64,000 bases of DNA from Galdieria sulphuraria (GCF_000341285.1 NW_005178453.1:1-64000), one strand, 5' to 3'. Positions 21,181 to 32,224 are shown, counted from the first letter of the stretch. Notes: generated by a model from the letters alone, not told the origin. Numbers and translations are program-made.

Positions 21181-22086
21181 ATGACGAGTGGCTTTTTGAC
21201 AACTTTCAATCTTTTTCCTCTGAGAACAAGTCTTACTTTTCAGCGTTTGCGTAAATATTCTTGTCTTGTTGTTTCCCATTCTTGGATTCGTTGCTGTTCT
21301 CATCGGAGTGCACAACAAACCAAGAAGGCTTCATCAGAAATATTTTCCAAGTGGCTCGACTGGTTCCACGGAGACTTTGACAACTTTGAACAAGTAGTTG
21401 AAGAGAGAAACCAAAGAATCTTTCCAAGAGAAGGAGGAGGGCACGAACACATACATTGTTTTGTTGAGCCGTTATTCTGTAAACCCGATGGTCGTGTTTT
21501 GTTATTCGCCAAATATTATTTTAATGGCAATCCAGATATTGTTTTTCGTTTCCGTGTTTATGAAGCCTTTCCAAGTGTTTCTCCTTACAATTCCGATGAA
21601 ATGGTCCTGGAAATGAAAATCTTGCGATTCTATGAAGAAGCAGCTAAACGTTTGAAGGAGATGAACTTTAATATTTCTCTATTGGATTTGTCCAGCGATA
21701 TGTATGAGTATTTGGTTGGATGTGAAGTGTATTGGAAATATATGGCGAGTGTTCATGAACTAATAGGTGAAGGACCCCATTTTATTGGCTTTATGAAAGG
21801 TGGTGGATGTTCTGTTTACTCTCCGGAAACGAAAGACATCATCCATGTGAAAGACGATTTGATACTTACATCTCATCATCTTTGGGTTAACGACAGAGGT
21901 TTTGATAGTTGCCAAAATTATATTTATGGTAACCAACGAGGTATTCATTATAAAATGAAAAGAGTACAATCAGGAGATGATTTAGAATGGACAATGAAAG
22001 CAACGCATCGATCCAAACCGGATATCGCAAAGGCCATTGAGGAATTAGATAGACAATGGAAAGTGTCCAATCAACCCTTTCGTTGA
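21181..22086 (+). CDS. CpcT/CpeT-type phycobiliprotein lyase, plastid-targeted
   Basis: This lyase family attaches phycocyanobilin to Cys-153/155 of phycobiliprotein beta subunits. Single exon, 301 residues. The first 45 residues are basic and hydroxylated (MTSGFLTTFNLFPLRTSLTF), a likely transit peptide. The fold then begins with GDFDNFEQVVEERN, continues with FRFRVYEAF and GCEVYWK, and ends with a stretch ordered like CpeT (DRGFDSCQNYIYGNQRG). The lipocalin-like S/T/U-type lyase family is nuclear-encoded in red algae. It supports the view that the host has phycobilisomes. Its 3' end overlaps the next gene by 16 bp. Confidence 0.85.
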   Translation: MTSGFLTTFNLFPLRTSLTFQRLRKYSCLVVSHSWIRCCSHRSAQQTKKASSEIFSKWLDWFHGDFDNFEQVVEERNQRIFPREGGGHEHIHCFVEPLFCKPDGRVLLFAKYYFNGNPDIVFRFRVYEAFPSVSPYNSDEMVLEMKILRFYEEAAKRLKEMNFNISLLDLSSDMYEYLVGCEVYWKYMASVHELIGEGPHFIGFMKGGGCSVYSPETKDIIHVKDDLILTSHHLWVNDRGFDSCQNYIYGNQRGIHYKMKRVQSGDDLEWTMKATHRSKPDIAKAIEELDRQWKVSNQPFR

Positions 22087-23145
22087 TGCATATCTAAAAT
22101 ATTTTGTACGATAACTTGTTCTATCGTTTTGTCATTTGAATATCGATCGATGACTTGTTGTTGTTGATTTACCAGTTGAACATGTTCATAACGACTTGTC
22201 AACTCATTTGCTACAACGACATCCACTCCATATTTATCAATAGTGTGCTTTGCTTTTTCCAACAACACATTAGCATCCGTCTCCAACTAAACAACATTCT
22301 TAAGATTCATCTCCCAAAAAAGGCATTTCTTACTTTAAATGCAACGACATAAGCTTGAGGTGCCCATTTCGACTTGAGCCATCCTAAACATTTTGGAACA
22401 TGATAAAGTCTCAACAAGAAGGATGATTGTGAGCTTTGCTCATCTTCCTCATGACTTTGTGAGATAGTACTAGATATCTTATGCTCTGGTAACTCGGACT
22501 CAGGAATATAAAAGTCCGATACTGCAGCTGCCAAAAAGATGATGACTCTCTTTCCAAAAGGATTCAAAGACAAAGCTATCTGTCTCAAAGCATATAAATA
22601 TTCTGTCACTGTTTGAAAGGTAAGAAGAAGGATGCGTGATTGCTCTGTTGCCTAGTAAAATATGAGTTGTGTCAGACTTGTGTTCCTCCTCCTTACCTTT
22701 GCTAGTTTCTGAAAAGGAACAATCAACTTGCCATTATCTTTCCAAAACTTTCATTACTTTTTTTTGTTTGCAATGTACACTTACCACTCAAGTGATCTCC
22801 ATCTAGAGAATATGTATGCAGTATTTCCAAACAGTGTTTAGGAAAGAATCGACCATAAGGACAACAAGAGCCCTCTCGATATAAAAATATAACGTGACAG
22901 TGATGTTCTAAAAAACTTTCTGCTGCTCCTGCACCTCTATTGCCCGTACTAAAGTTATCGATGTACCTCACTAGACGCTTTTCTAGAGGTGCTATAGTTC
23001 CACCAGAAGTTACCACAACTATAGGTTTCTCACTAGAAAGAATAGCTTCCGATTTCAAAAAAGTGTCCAACTGTATTTGTTGCTGTTGTAAATAGTTTTT
23101 TATCCAGTTTCCACAACTGTTGAAGAACAATCCTTCTTCTTCCAT
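22071..23145 (-). CDS. PPCS: Phosphopantothenate-cysteine ligase
   Basis: CoA biosynthesis: joins 4'-phosphopantothenate and cysteine. Four exons (22785-23145, 22697-22737, 22334-22651, 22071-22286), introns 45-47 nt, 311 residues. The eukaryotic PPCS signature VTSGGTIAPLEKRLVRYIDNF with FSTGNRGA is in exon 1. FYIPESELPEHKI (nucleotide and phosphopantothenate binding) is in exon 3. AYVVAFK joined to LETDANVLLEKAK is recovered only by splicing. It has no fused decarboxylase, as expected for the eukaryotic form. Convergent with the CpcT gene. Confidence 0.93.
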
Positions 23146-23196
23146 CCTTAAAAAAAACAGTATAGAATACCTATTCTTTATTGCTTTCCATTTTTC

Positions 23197-25168
23197 CTAA
23201 TAAGAAGGTTCCTTTAAATGCCAACTTTGGTCTTTAAAAGTGGCAAATTCGTGTAAAATGGTATCTGTACACAACTTGAATTCTCCAAAGATAATAAGAA
23301 TACAACTCGACTACTTACTATACATGGAATTCGATATACTCGAAGAAAAGGTGTCTTCCAAAGCTTTGACGATATCAGACTTTTTGAGTTTGGAATATTT
23401 CATGAATAGTCTCAAAATAGCATCTAAAAGTGTGTGGTTGTGAATACCTCTCATTTGTCAAATAGTAACAACTTACTTCTATACTTATCCACAGAAGGAT
23501 TGTTCAAATGTTTTAAAATAAAGCAACCTCGAATCTGCACACACATTTCATTCAATAGTTGATTTAGAATAGTTTTCAACTTGTCTTCTTCTTCCTTCTC
23601 CTCCTCTTGGGAACCTAACAAGTGAAGGCAATCCTTTTTGGCTTGTGTATAAACCATATTGTAGGAAACAGTTCCATATTTCTTGACAAAAATAAATAAC
23701 CATCTTCTCAAATGCTCATTTCGCATATGGTTAAAAGTCAAACTTTGAGTTGTTGTTGTTGTTGTACTCGAAGGAAGAGAGGATACATTTCCCAACCTTC
23801 TATGAGAACCGTTGTTATATAAACTTTGTAAATATTCTTTGCCTTTCTCAACTCTTTGATACAAATATTTTTGTTGTTCTATAACAAAGGAATGAAATAG
23901 GTTCCCAAAATGATCCTCACCTAAATAGAAATGATAATCATTTCTACATTCTATTTACATACAGCAATATATCATACCTTGGACTTTCAATCTCCATCCT
24001 TGTCCTTTATGATGAATTCCAACTTCTTCCAATATACTTCTCCAGATCAATGGACCCAAATAAGGAAGCCTTTCACGAATGACACTTGTCCTTACATAGT
24101 CTTGTGAAGCAAACGTCTCCAAAATAATATCTCTACAGCATTGTTCCACTTGACTCAATTGAGATATCTTTTCACTTTTCAATACCCAAACATGATTGAT
24201 TAGAATAGCGTATTCATTCAACGCTTTCAACAAAGAGGATAAGGGCTCATCAGAAAAATGCTTCAACAAAGATGAAAGAGTCATCACTCGATGTTGATAT
24301 AAATATTGATAAACTCGTTGAGGAACATCTAAACTCACTTGCTCTATATGTTCCCTATTACCTAAAGAATCGATCCAAAGGGGGATACTATCAGTTGATG
24401 AGCAAGTATCTAAAGAGAACTCTGTAGAGTGTGGGCACGTTTCTTCTACAGAATGCCCATTCCACCATTCCTCAACTTCATAAAGTGTAGTATATTGTAA
24501 CTGCTTCCAGGGCTCTTCATCTCGTAACATTCTCTGATAGTGAAAAGAACTTCGTTTCCAAGCAGCCGCTTTAGGAGTTTCTCTTCTTCGAAACTGAACA
24601 CCGACAACTTCAGCTTCCTCTTCGGTTGTAGAATCTTCCAACCACCTTCCAGCAACACTATCTTGCAAACTTGAAACTGCAGCTTGAGCAACTCCCTTGT
24701 TGTCGACCAAAGAAAACGGCCTCAACTGAAGTATACCATCTATTGGTTTCAAAATAAGACTCGATCCTGTCCACTGACCAAGAGCATAGTTTGCTCTATG
24801 AGAACAGATACTACTTTCTAAATGCAAATAGTTCAAATGGCCCTTTTCACTTTGTTTTTCTTCGTCGGGTACAACTTGTAGTTGAAACTTTTTCTGAATA
24901 GGTTTTGCATATACATTCTTTATACTTGAAACGACCTCTTTCGATTGCCTAATAAAAGAGGAAAGGATATTCAGGAAAATAGTCTTTGTCGTTATCTACT
25001 TACTTGGTTTCTAAAGGAAATTGAAACAAGAAGCAGTCTTGTTCACTAGAACATAATATTACTGGAAACTCGGATACCTTTATTGCTTTTAGTATCTCTT
25101 TTATTGGAAAGATAAACTTTCTTTAGGCTTACTACAACATCCTCCTCTATTTCCAAACGAGTAGACAT
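23197..25168 (-). CDS. RPC5: RNA polymerase III subunit RPC5 (POLR3E/RPC37)
   Basis: Pol III-specific subunit involved in initiation and termination. Six exons (25133-25168, 25004-25077, 23978-24948, 23477-23920, 23319-23423, 23197-23282) give 571 residues. The N-terminal dimerisation domain runs VSEFPVILCSS ... FLFQFPLETK ... NYALGQWTGSSLILKP. The central SSTDSIPLWIDSLG is conserved. The C-terminal winged-helix region includes IRGCFILKHLNNPSVDKYR and, after splicing, AILRLFMKYSKLKKSDIVKAL. The apparent stop after LLLFDK is inside an intron. The fifth intron is only 36 nt. The long C-terminal part matches the plant/animal form, not the short yeast Rpc37. Confidence 0.85.
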
Positions 25169-25215
25169 TCAACAATCGACCAATCCACATTATATGGAAT
25201 GGTGTATATGAAATA

Positions 25216-25972
25216 TTAAAAAGATTCAACTACTTGTCCGTTTTCAACTACTCTTTTCCATTGATAAACTGAAACTTGTTGAAATAATCCAGCTTCAGCA
25301 TAAGGATCTTGACTTGCCCAATGTTGTACTTGCTCCACACTTTCACCGGTTACAAAGAACAGCGAGCCAATCTAGCCTATAAGTAAAAGCCTTTCAAACA
25401 CGACGTAGACTTACCAATGAAGAAGAATCATCATTTAAGGAAGCCATAGGTCCTACACTAACCACTCTCGTCTCATTTTGCCACCACGATCTATGTTGAG
25501 GTCTCTGTTCCAATCGAATATGTTCCTTATTGGGATCATCCAAACAGTAGACGACATATAATGGTTGAGGCCATACACTAGGGAAGTCTCTCACTCTTTT
25601 GAATATTGTCAAGTTCACCGAAGACAAAATAGAATGAAAGGGATCTTGCTGTATCACTTGTTCGACTTTGGCTTGGTTCACTCCTTGTAATAGTAATATT
25701 CTACCTTTTTCTACATTATCTTTATCCAACAAAGGACCACCAAGAGAAACACACTGTATCCTTTCCATATACTCCAAATGGGCTTTGCGCGTATGATTAC
25801 GAAGTTGTTCAACATTTTCTTTATCCAACCATCGTACACAATAAAAGTCTACAGTTGGTGGTAAAGTACTCATTCTATATCTTTGAAAACTTGTGCGAGG
25901 AGATATTCCAATGCTCTTTGTCCAACTCAACAAAAGACCAAAACTCAACATCTCAGATTTTCTCGATTCCAT
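25216..25972 (-). CDS. Protein with two YCII-like domains
   Basis: Exon 1 25415-25972, a 43-nt intron, and exon 2 25216-25371; 237 residues. Two copies of the YCII ferredoxin-like fold are seen: residues 42-125 (DFYCVRWLDKENVEQLRNHTRKAHLEYM ... GGPLLDKDN ... VIQQDPF) and 130-230 (PLYVVYCLDDPNKEHIRLEQRPQHRSWW ... GSLFFVTGESVEQVQHWASQDPYAEAGL). Both keep the His and the DP of the putative active site. The N-terminus (SFGLLLSWTKSIGISPRTSFQRYR) looks like a mitochondrial targeting peptide. YCII functions are poorly known. Confidence 0.75.
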
Positions 25973-25983
25973 TTCTCTCTCTT

Positions 25984-26035
25984 TGTGTGTGTGTGTGTTT
26001 CCATTGTATATATATATATATAGATAGATAGATAT
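25984..26035. repeat. Compound microsatellite (GT)n-(TA)n-(GATA)n
   Basis: A GT run, a TA run of about eight units and three GATA units, between two minus-strand genes. Confidence 0.9.
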
Positions 26036-26076
26036 GAAACACCATCATCATTTATAATCAAGTTATTTGAAATACT

Positions 26077-26956
26077 TTAAAATTCATCGTATACAATCAG
26101 TGGTCGATTGCAAGTGGGAGAATCTGTGCGACTCTGAGAAAAACAAGTGGCCTTTTCTAAAACGTCGTTATCTTCCTCAGAATGAACAACAACATCATCA
26201 ATGTTGTCCAAAACAGAGCTCAATAAACTATGGTCTTCTGGTTTGGCCATACGAACGGTAAATAAACGAGCATTTGCCTCTTCAGGTAAGTTGAGAACAC
26301 TACTGCAGTTAACTGCAGCATCATCAATAGAATACCGAACCAAAGCATACTTTTCATCTTCTGACAAAACTATTTGTTCAATATCACCAAATCTGCCCAA
26401 CTCTTTCTGAATATTTTGTGTTGAAAGTACAGCTTCTCCTTTGCCTTCCAACAAAACGGAACAAGCATCGATAACAATATCACTTTGTGTCTATTTCACT
26501 ATGTTAAACAATTCTTTCTTTCTTTTTCTCTCTCTTTTTTTTAATGAAACCAACCAACCTTCTTCCTAGGACTCTTTTCCAGTTTCTTGAGTCCTTCTTC
26601 AACTACGTCACAACTTTCTATTTGTCTCTTAATACCGGGTGATTTGAAACGACTAGACGAAGCTTGTCGGGTTTTCTTTGTGCCCAATACTTTTTCTTTC
26701 TTTAACTTGCTTGCCAACGCTTGTGGAGAAATCACGTTTTCCTTTGTGGCTAATGAACTGGCCTCTTGTTTCTCATTAGATACCAAAGCTTTCTTTTTAT
26801 TTCTTGGTTTCTTTCGTATACAAGAGTCTCTTCTTACAGCAAATACCTATATCTTTTCCGTCACACAAAGAGAATCCAACAAAGCTCACAACGCTATACC
26901 TGAATCGTTTTCATTCCCAATGACAATCGAAATGAGGATCGCTTGCTTTCTCTCAT
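26077..26956 (-). CDS. Basic protein with RRM-like C-terminal domain
   Basis: Three exons (26900-26956, 26559-26846, 26077-26490), introns 53 and 68 nt, 252 residues. The first 110 residues are very Lys/Arg/Ser-rich (KKPRNKKK, KLKKEKVLGTKKTR, SPRKK), suggesting a nuclear protein. The C-terminal part has a beta-alpha-beta pattern (IQKELGRFGDIEQIVLSEDEKYALVRYSIDDAA) like a degenerate RRM. No confident family assignment can be made. It starts 21 bp downstream of the RBMX2/Ist3 stop codon on the same strand. Confidence 0.6.
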
Positions 26957-26977
26957 TTGATTGAGGAATCTGTACAT

Positions 26978-27541
26978 TCATTTTTCTTCAACTCTTTTCT
27001 TTGCTCTTATTTGGGCCAATACTCTCTCTTGTCTCAACTCATCTGCACTTTTCACTTTTCCTGAATCGCTTTCTTCAGAAACAGGTCTTATATAACGGCG
27101 TAGTTCTCTTTCCACTCGCTCTCTATCCACCGTGTTTTCTCTATTCTGGTCAAACAGCTCCTCCTCTTCTTGGACGACTGAATCATCCACTTTCTTTTTG
27201 TAGTGTGCCACATGGTCAACTCTCAAAGTGCGTCCTAAAAGAACCGTTCCATTGAAGTTATCAACGGCTAAAATAGTACTCCGTTGGTCTTCATATCCTA
27301 TAAACGCAAACCCTTTTGACTTTCCTGTATCTTGGTCTCTCACCAAATGAACATCAGCTATGTGACCATATTGTTCAAACACGACGAGCAAATCACCTTC
27401 TGTCAGTTCAAATGGCAAATTGCCAACAAATATATAGGATGAGTGAGAATACTTATCGTGCCAAGAAGACCCATAACCACCTATATGACCCAAGTCTAGT
27501 TCCTTTTCATTGGCTTGTAAAATACTTTTCGTGGTTTGCAT
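26978..27541 (-). CDS. RBMX2: RNA-binding motif protein X-linked 2 / Ist3 (Snu17), spliceosomal RES complex
   Basis: Single exon, 187 residues. One RRM at about residues 34-112 with RNP2 (YIFVGNL) and RNP1 (KGFAFIGYEDQRSTILAVDNFNG), plus the flanking SSWHDKYSHSSYIFVGNLP and LLGRTLRVDHV typical of RBMX2/Ist3, the U2 snRNP-associated subunit of the retention and splicing (RES) complex. The C-terminus is charged (RERVERELRRYIRPVSEES). A role in splicing fits an intron-rich genome. Divergent from the BCKDHB gene by 81 bp. Confidence 0.92.
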   Translation of the reverse strand: MQTTKSILQANEKELDLGHIGGYGSSWHDKYSHSSYIFVGNLPFELTEGDLLVVFEQYGHIADVHLVRDQDTGKSKGFAFIGYEDQRSTILAVDNFNGTVLLGRTLRVDHVAHYKKKVDDSVVQEEEELFDQNRENTVDRERVERELRRYIRPVSEESDSGKVKSADELRQERVLAQIRAKKRVEEK

Positions 27542-27622
27542 CGTTCAAACCGTCCTCAACCCCAACATCATCATCAATCATTGAGTTGATCCGTCTGTCT
27601 CTCTTACTAGTCTCTTCTCATC

Positions 27623-28837
27623 ATGAGTCGCATGGGTGGTTGGAGTCGTCGTTACTTGCATGCAACTCGTACCATTGCTAACCTATATGACTACGGACTA
27701 CAAGTAGAACAAAAGATACAACAACAATTGGGTAATTCACCAGAAAGAGTTCGTATGAACTTGTTTGGTGCCATCAACCACGCTTTAGCAACTGCTCTGG
27801 AAACCAACGATCGAGCTGTCGTATTTGGTGAAGATGTAGCTTTTGGTGGAGTTTTTCGTTGTACAACGGAATTACAACAACGTTTTGGTGGTCACAGAGT
27901 ATTCAATACACCCCTATCGGAACAAGGGATTGTTGGTTTTGGAATAGGATTGGCTGTACAAGGTTTCCATGCTATTGCAGAGATACAGTTTGCGGACTAC
28001 ATTTTTCCTGCTTTCGATCAACTTGTGAATGAAGCTGCAAAATATCGTTATCGTTCTGGTGGCTTGTTTGACTGTGGTGGATTGACCGTTCGAGCTCCTT
28101 GTGGTGCAGTTGGACACGGTGGACTTTATCACTCACAGTCACCGGAAGCATACTTTTGTCACACTCCTGGGTTGAAAGTGGTTATGCCAAGAGACCCTGT
28201 GAGAGCAAAAGGATTGTTATTGGCTTCCATCCGAGATAGAAATCCAGTCATCTTTTTGGAACCTAAAATATTATATCGAAGTAGTTTTGCACAAGTACCA
28301 CTGGAAGACTATCTAGTGAGTAGATGATAGTGGATTGCATACATACATACTCATATACTAGTCTAGTTGCCTTTAGGGAAAGCAGAAGTCGTACAATCAG
28401 GAGAAGATGTGACTTTGATTGGTTGGGGAGCACAAGTACAAGTCTTATGTCAAGTCGCTGAACGAGCGAAAGAAAAGATGAATCTCTCCTGTGAAGTTGT
28501 GGATATGATGACGCTGTTGCCTTATGATTTAGAAACCATTGCTCAATCCGTAAAAAAGACTGGTCGAGTACTGATCAGTCATGAGGCTCCCATAACCAAT
28601 GGACTGGGTGCTGAACTGGCTGCTGCACTTCAGGTAATATTGTGGTTATGTTTTTTTGGGGTAAATGACAAGTTAACGATGAGTTTGTTGCGATAGGAAC
28701 AATGCTTTTTGTATTTGGAAGCTCCGATTTTCCGTATATGTGGTTATGATACACCTTTTCCTTTGGCCAACGAACAATATTATCTTCCATCTCTAGACAA
28801 ATGTTTAGATGCTGTTCAACAATTGATTCATTATTGA
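27623..28837 (+). CDS. BCKDHB: Branched-chain alpha-keto acid dehydrogenase E1 beta subunit
   Basis: Decarboxylating component of the mitochondrial BCKDH complex (with E1 alpha). Three exons (27623-28315, 28367-28633, 28697-28837), 366 residues. A short basic presequence ([16 protein letters not shown]) is followed by the transketolase-type fold. [63 protein letters not shown] and [15 protein letters not shown] match BCKDHB. The FRCT and SQSPEAYF segments separate it from pyruvate dehydrogenase E1 beta. The E2 gene of the same complex is 18 kb upstream, in the same orientation. Its stop codon abuts that of the next gene. Confidence 0.95.
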
Positions 28838-29999
28838 TTAATCGTTTACTAGAACACGTAAAGATTCTATCACATGAGCAGGCAAAGAAATCCACTTTTG
28901 TTCTAAAATAGTTTTTCTTTTGGCTCTACTTCGTTCTCCAGGTAAGGATACTCGAGAACAACCTTCACAAGGACGACAAGCATGAATTCGATCTACCAAC
29001 TCTATGATATTCTTTTCTACTTGTTCTTTTCCCATATGAAATATATCAGGTTGAAAAGCCAATATAAAACTTCCCCAATTACTCGTATCACCTCGAGCAC
29101 TTGTTGAGCCTACCAATGCTCCATTCAGAAACTCTAATAATAACGATATTCCAGAACCTTTGGCTCCTCCAAAGGTTTTCAAGACATGAACCAAAGAAGC
29201 ATCCGTGGTTGTTCTTCCATGACTATCCAAAGCAACATTTTCTATCCAAAGAATAAATTTTTTATATTCTTATCAACCTTAGGTTGCTTACCTGGTAACG
29301 GTCTATTCTCCATTTCATACATTTTCACTCCCCAAAAGGACATTGCCGAAGTACTGGCATCATAAACAACACAAGGTTCCTGTGAACCAGGAATAGCATA
29401 AGCTAAAGGATTAGTACCAAAGTTTCTTTGATTGGGAATATAAATAAACCTTGGGATGCACAAAATGACAAAACATACTTTTCAGCCGAACCAAAGGCTG
29501 CTACAGTAGGAGTACTGCCACTAGAAACTATTCCAACCAGACCTTTGGATGCAATCTTCTCCACATAATAACCCAAAGCACCCGTACTTGAACAAGAATG
29601 AAATACGCCAACCATAGCCAAACCTAATTCAGTTGCTCTTTCTATAGCTTTGTTGGTTGCAAAGTCCAATACAACCATTCCCAAACTCGATCCTCCATCT
29701 ATTCAAGGCATATGTCGAATCAATCTTACTTTTGGTGAACATAACTAACCTATTCTCAGAGCGACGCCTCCGTCATAAACTACTCGAGGAGCATATTGAG
29801 AAGGATTAGGTTGAGTTATGGAACCTACGCCGTCCATCAACAACTTGAGGACTCCTTGCGTACCATCTACTAGTTGAGAATACAAGATTACTTGTTTTAT
29901 GACTTGTATTTCTTGTTCATTATACTTCAACTTTTCCAACCTCTTTTCTATCAACTCTTCCAACTCGTCCAATGGAACAGCTACTTGACTGACTGGCAT
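28838..29999 (-). CDS. Ldh2/malate-lactate dehydrogenase family oxidoreductase
   Basis: NAD(P)-dependent dehydrogenase of 2-hydroxyacids. Four exons (29750-29999, 29479-29698, 29292-29425, 28838-29241), introns 50-53 nt, 335 residues. The family signatures are FGTNPLAYAIPG (cofactor), ATELGLAMVGVFHSCSSTGALGYYVEKIASKGLVGI, and FGGAKGSGISLLLEFLNGAL near the end. Members include archaeal/bacterial malate dehydrogenase, ureidoglycolate dehydrogenase and imine reductases, so the substrate cannot be told. A bacterial origin is possible. A Cys-rich stretch, ACRPCEGCSRV, near the C-terminus is unusual. Confidence 0.85.
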
Positions 30000-30008
30000 C
30001 GATAATTA

Positions 30009-32207
30009 TCACTTTTTCAACAATTCGATAAACTTATTCACTTGTCTTTCATCCAACTTGATGATCCACTTTTCATCTTGTCTATCCCAAGGCCATGGAA
30101 TATCATCGCTTGCTTCGACACAAGCTTTTACATATATCACAACTACATTATCTTTTTTGTTTTCCACTTGATGAATATCTTCCAATGGCCTAAATGTCTT
30201 GATGCTTGCATAAGACGTATGTAAAGTGTCTCTAGCCAATACAACAAAATAATATTCTGAAATACCTATCATTCTGTTGGTCCATTCGTTTCTGGACTCT
30301 GACCAAGTCTGTACATAAAAAAGTTGCAAAGAAGCAATCCATTCCTCTCTATCGAGATCTACGACGGAACCTATTTTAGGGACTCGTTGACACCAAACTT
30401 TCCATGTTGTTGCATCACAAGTATCACAACGTAATGGAGAATCCAACCAATGTTTGGAGACCAGTCGTTCATTTTCTCTCATCAAAAGTGAATCTGCCAA
30501 ACTTCCCAACTTACTCTCCTCTATACTTTGTTGTTGGGGAGATTTTTCTTCCACATTATTGGATGGAGGAAAGTTCATAGTTGAAGCTGTCTTTCCTCCT
30601 CTTACCCATTTGGAAACCAAACGATTGAACGAATGACGCAAATCCACTATTGGCTGACTATTCAACAAAGTCGAAGAGTCTATGGTTGACTGAATGCTCG
30701 CCTTTCTTCTCTCTTCTATCAACCTTTGACTCATGGAATCCAAATCAACCCAATCTAAATGATGTGGTAACGCTTTATCATTTCTTTGTTGTTTCCATTC
30801 CAAAATTGAATGAATTCCACCACTTAAAATAGAAACATAGGCAAAATAGGATCGAGTCAACGCCAATGCCATAGGATAAACATCGATCTGATCCAATATA
30901 TCATCTCCTGAACCAATCAAACATATTCTAACAATATTTCTCAAAGGTTCGAACATTTCGACTGCCTGATTCAGCGTTTCCTGGGTAGGAACCATCACCC
31001 TTGTCTTCTTATTGTCTCCTTCTGTTGCTATATGAAAGGATTCCCAAGGAATTCTAGCAGCTATTGCCAAATGCCCCGCATCATATTCTTCCTTACTTCT
31101 ACAATCCCACAAAAAGAACGGCAAAATAGACGAAGAATCCTTGAGTTGGTGCGTTCGATTCCATTCCTCTAACCAGTCATCAACTTGCAACTGAATACAA
31201 TTCTTGTCCAACGATGTATCTTCTTTAGAATACTCTTTTGTTTCATAAAGTGCTCGATAGAAACGACGATGGAAGCCTTGCGGTGTAATGCACTGTTTCC
31301 TTTGTCCACCTAGCCAAGTTTCCCATACTTGATCATTACCATTCACTGAAATGTTCATCAAAGTTTCAGGTAACATGGCTTTGTTGGATTGTAAAATGAT
31401 GGTTTGATGTCGACTGATCAACTCCAAAGCAAAATAAAAAATACTCATCACATTTCCAGAAACCAATAAACAATCATAAAGTACCAACAATTCTTCCAAG
31501 TTTACATTTCTTGCAAACAACGTCACAAACCAACTGATGCAATACATATCGGGAGTTACTTCTGCATCTGCCAGTGTCCAAAACAACCGTGGACTATGAT
31601 AGACGAGCAAAATCTGAAAGTAACAAAAGGCTCTTTTCAACAAACGAAAGAGCATTTCTTCCGATTTCTCTAATAAAAACGGAGCAAAACGTTCGAGAAA
31701 TGCACAAAAGAGTTGATAGCACTTCCATAGAGGTGAAAATATAGCCACTTGTGGTACTTTACTGTCTCCAATACTAAAAGAGACATCATCTGACCACGTA
31801 ACAACTTCGTGTTGAAACAGAAAAATAAAAGGCGCCAACATTTCGTGTAACCCTTGGAAATAAGATATTTCACGTTGATAACAAAATAAACAAAGCATAC
31901 AGTAAGCCATGACACGAACTTGTTTTTGTTGAAATAACCATAAACTGGGTCGCAGTCTATTTACATCTAACCATATTTGTTCCTTCACCGTGTTGGATAA
32001 ACTGTTCAAGGCAGTGTTCAGTTCACGAACAGGAATATGTAGTTCTGGTACTCCACTTTTTCCCAACAAAAGAAAATTCCATATACGAGGTCTAATACTC
32101 TCGGGTAATTGATGCTCGGAAGATAAGCAGTTATTCAAGTGGTCGAGTATCTCTTCGTTTGCTGACTCTGAATGGTCGAGAATCTTCACAATGGCTTTAC
32201 CATTCAT
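30009..32207 (-). CDS. TBC1D23: TBC1D23-like TBC plus rhodanese domain protein
   Basis: Single exon; ATG at 32207 (upstream frame has only TTG); 732 residues. An N-terminal TBC domain (PRIWNFLLLG ... IWLDVNRLRPS ... ISYFQGLHEM) is followed at about residues 360-460 by a rhodanese-like domain (PFFLWDCRSKEEYDAGHLAIAARIPWE), whose active-site Cys is missing. A C-terminal PH-like domain (EWTNRMIGISEYYFVVLAR) ends the protein. This three-part layout is that of TBC1D23, a bridging factor that captures endosome-derived vesicles at the trans-Golgi via golgins. It sits 9 bp from the previous gene and 17 bp from the Fpg gene. Confidence 0.88.
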   Translation of the reverse strand: MNGKAIVKILDHSESANEEILDHLNNCLSSEHQLPESIRPRIWNFLLLGKSGVPELHIPVRELNTALNSLSNTVKEQIWLDVNRLRPSLWLFQQKQVRVMAYCMLCLFCYQREISYFQGLHEMLAPFIFLFQHEVVTWSDDVSFSIGDSKVPQVAIFSPLWKCYQLFCAFLERFAPFLLEKSEEMLFRLLKRAFCYFQILLVYHSPRLFWTLADAEVTPDMYCISWFVTLFARNVNLEELLVLYDCLLVSGNVMSIFYFALELISRHQTIILQSNKAMLPETLMNISVNGNDQVWETWLGGQRKQCITPQGFHRRFYRALYETKEYSKEDTSLDKNCIQLQVDDWLEEWNRTHQLKDSSSILPFFLWDCRSKEEYDAGHLAIAARIPWESFHIATEGDNKKTRVMVPTQETLNQAVEMFEPLRNIVRICLIGSGDDILDQIDVYPMALALTRSYFAYVSILSGGIHSILEWKQQRNDKALPHHLDWVDLDSMSQRLIEERRKASIQSTIDSSTLLNSQPIVDLRHSFNRLVSKWVRGGKTASTMNFPPSNNVEEKSPQQQSIEESKLGSLADSLLMRENERLVSKHWLDSPLRCDTCDATTWKVWCQRVPKIGSVVDLDREEWIASLQLFYVQTWSESRNEWTNRMIGISEYYFVVLARDTLHTSYASIKTFRPLEDIHQVENKKDNVVVIYVKACVEASDDIPWPWDRQDEKWIIKLDERQVNKFIELLKK

Positions 32208-32224
32208 GAATTCCAAAGTTGTCG
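32208..32224. promoter_or_regulatory. 17-bp divergent spacer (TBC1D23 / Fpg)
   Basis: The start codon of TBC1D23 (minus, 32207) and that of Fpg (plus, 32225) are 17 bp apart. The Fpg start is fixed by its catalytic Pro2-Glu3. The promoters must therefore lie inside the neighbouring genes, or the 5' UTRs overlap. Confidence 0.7.
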
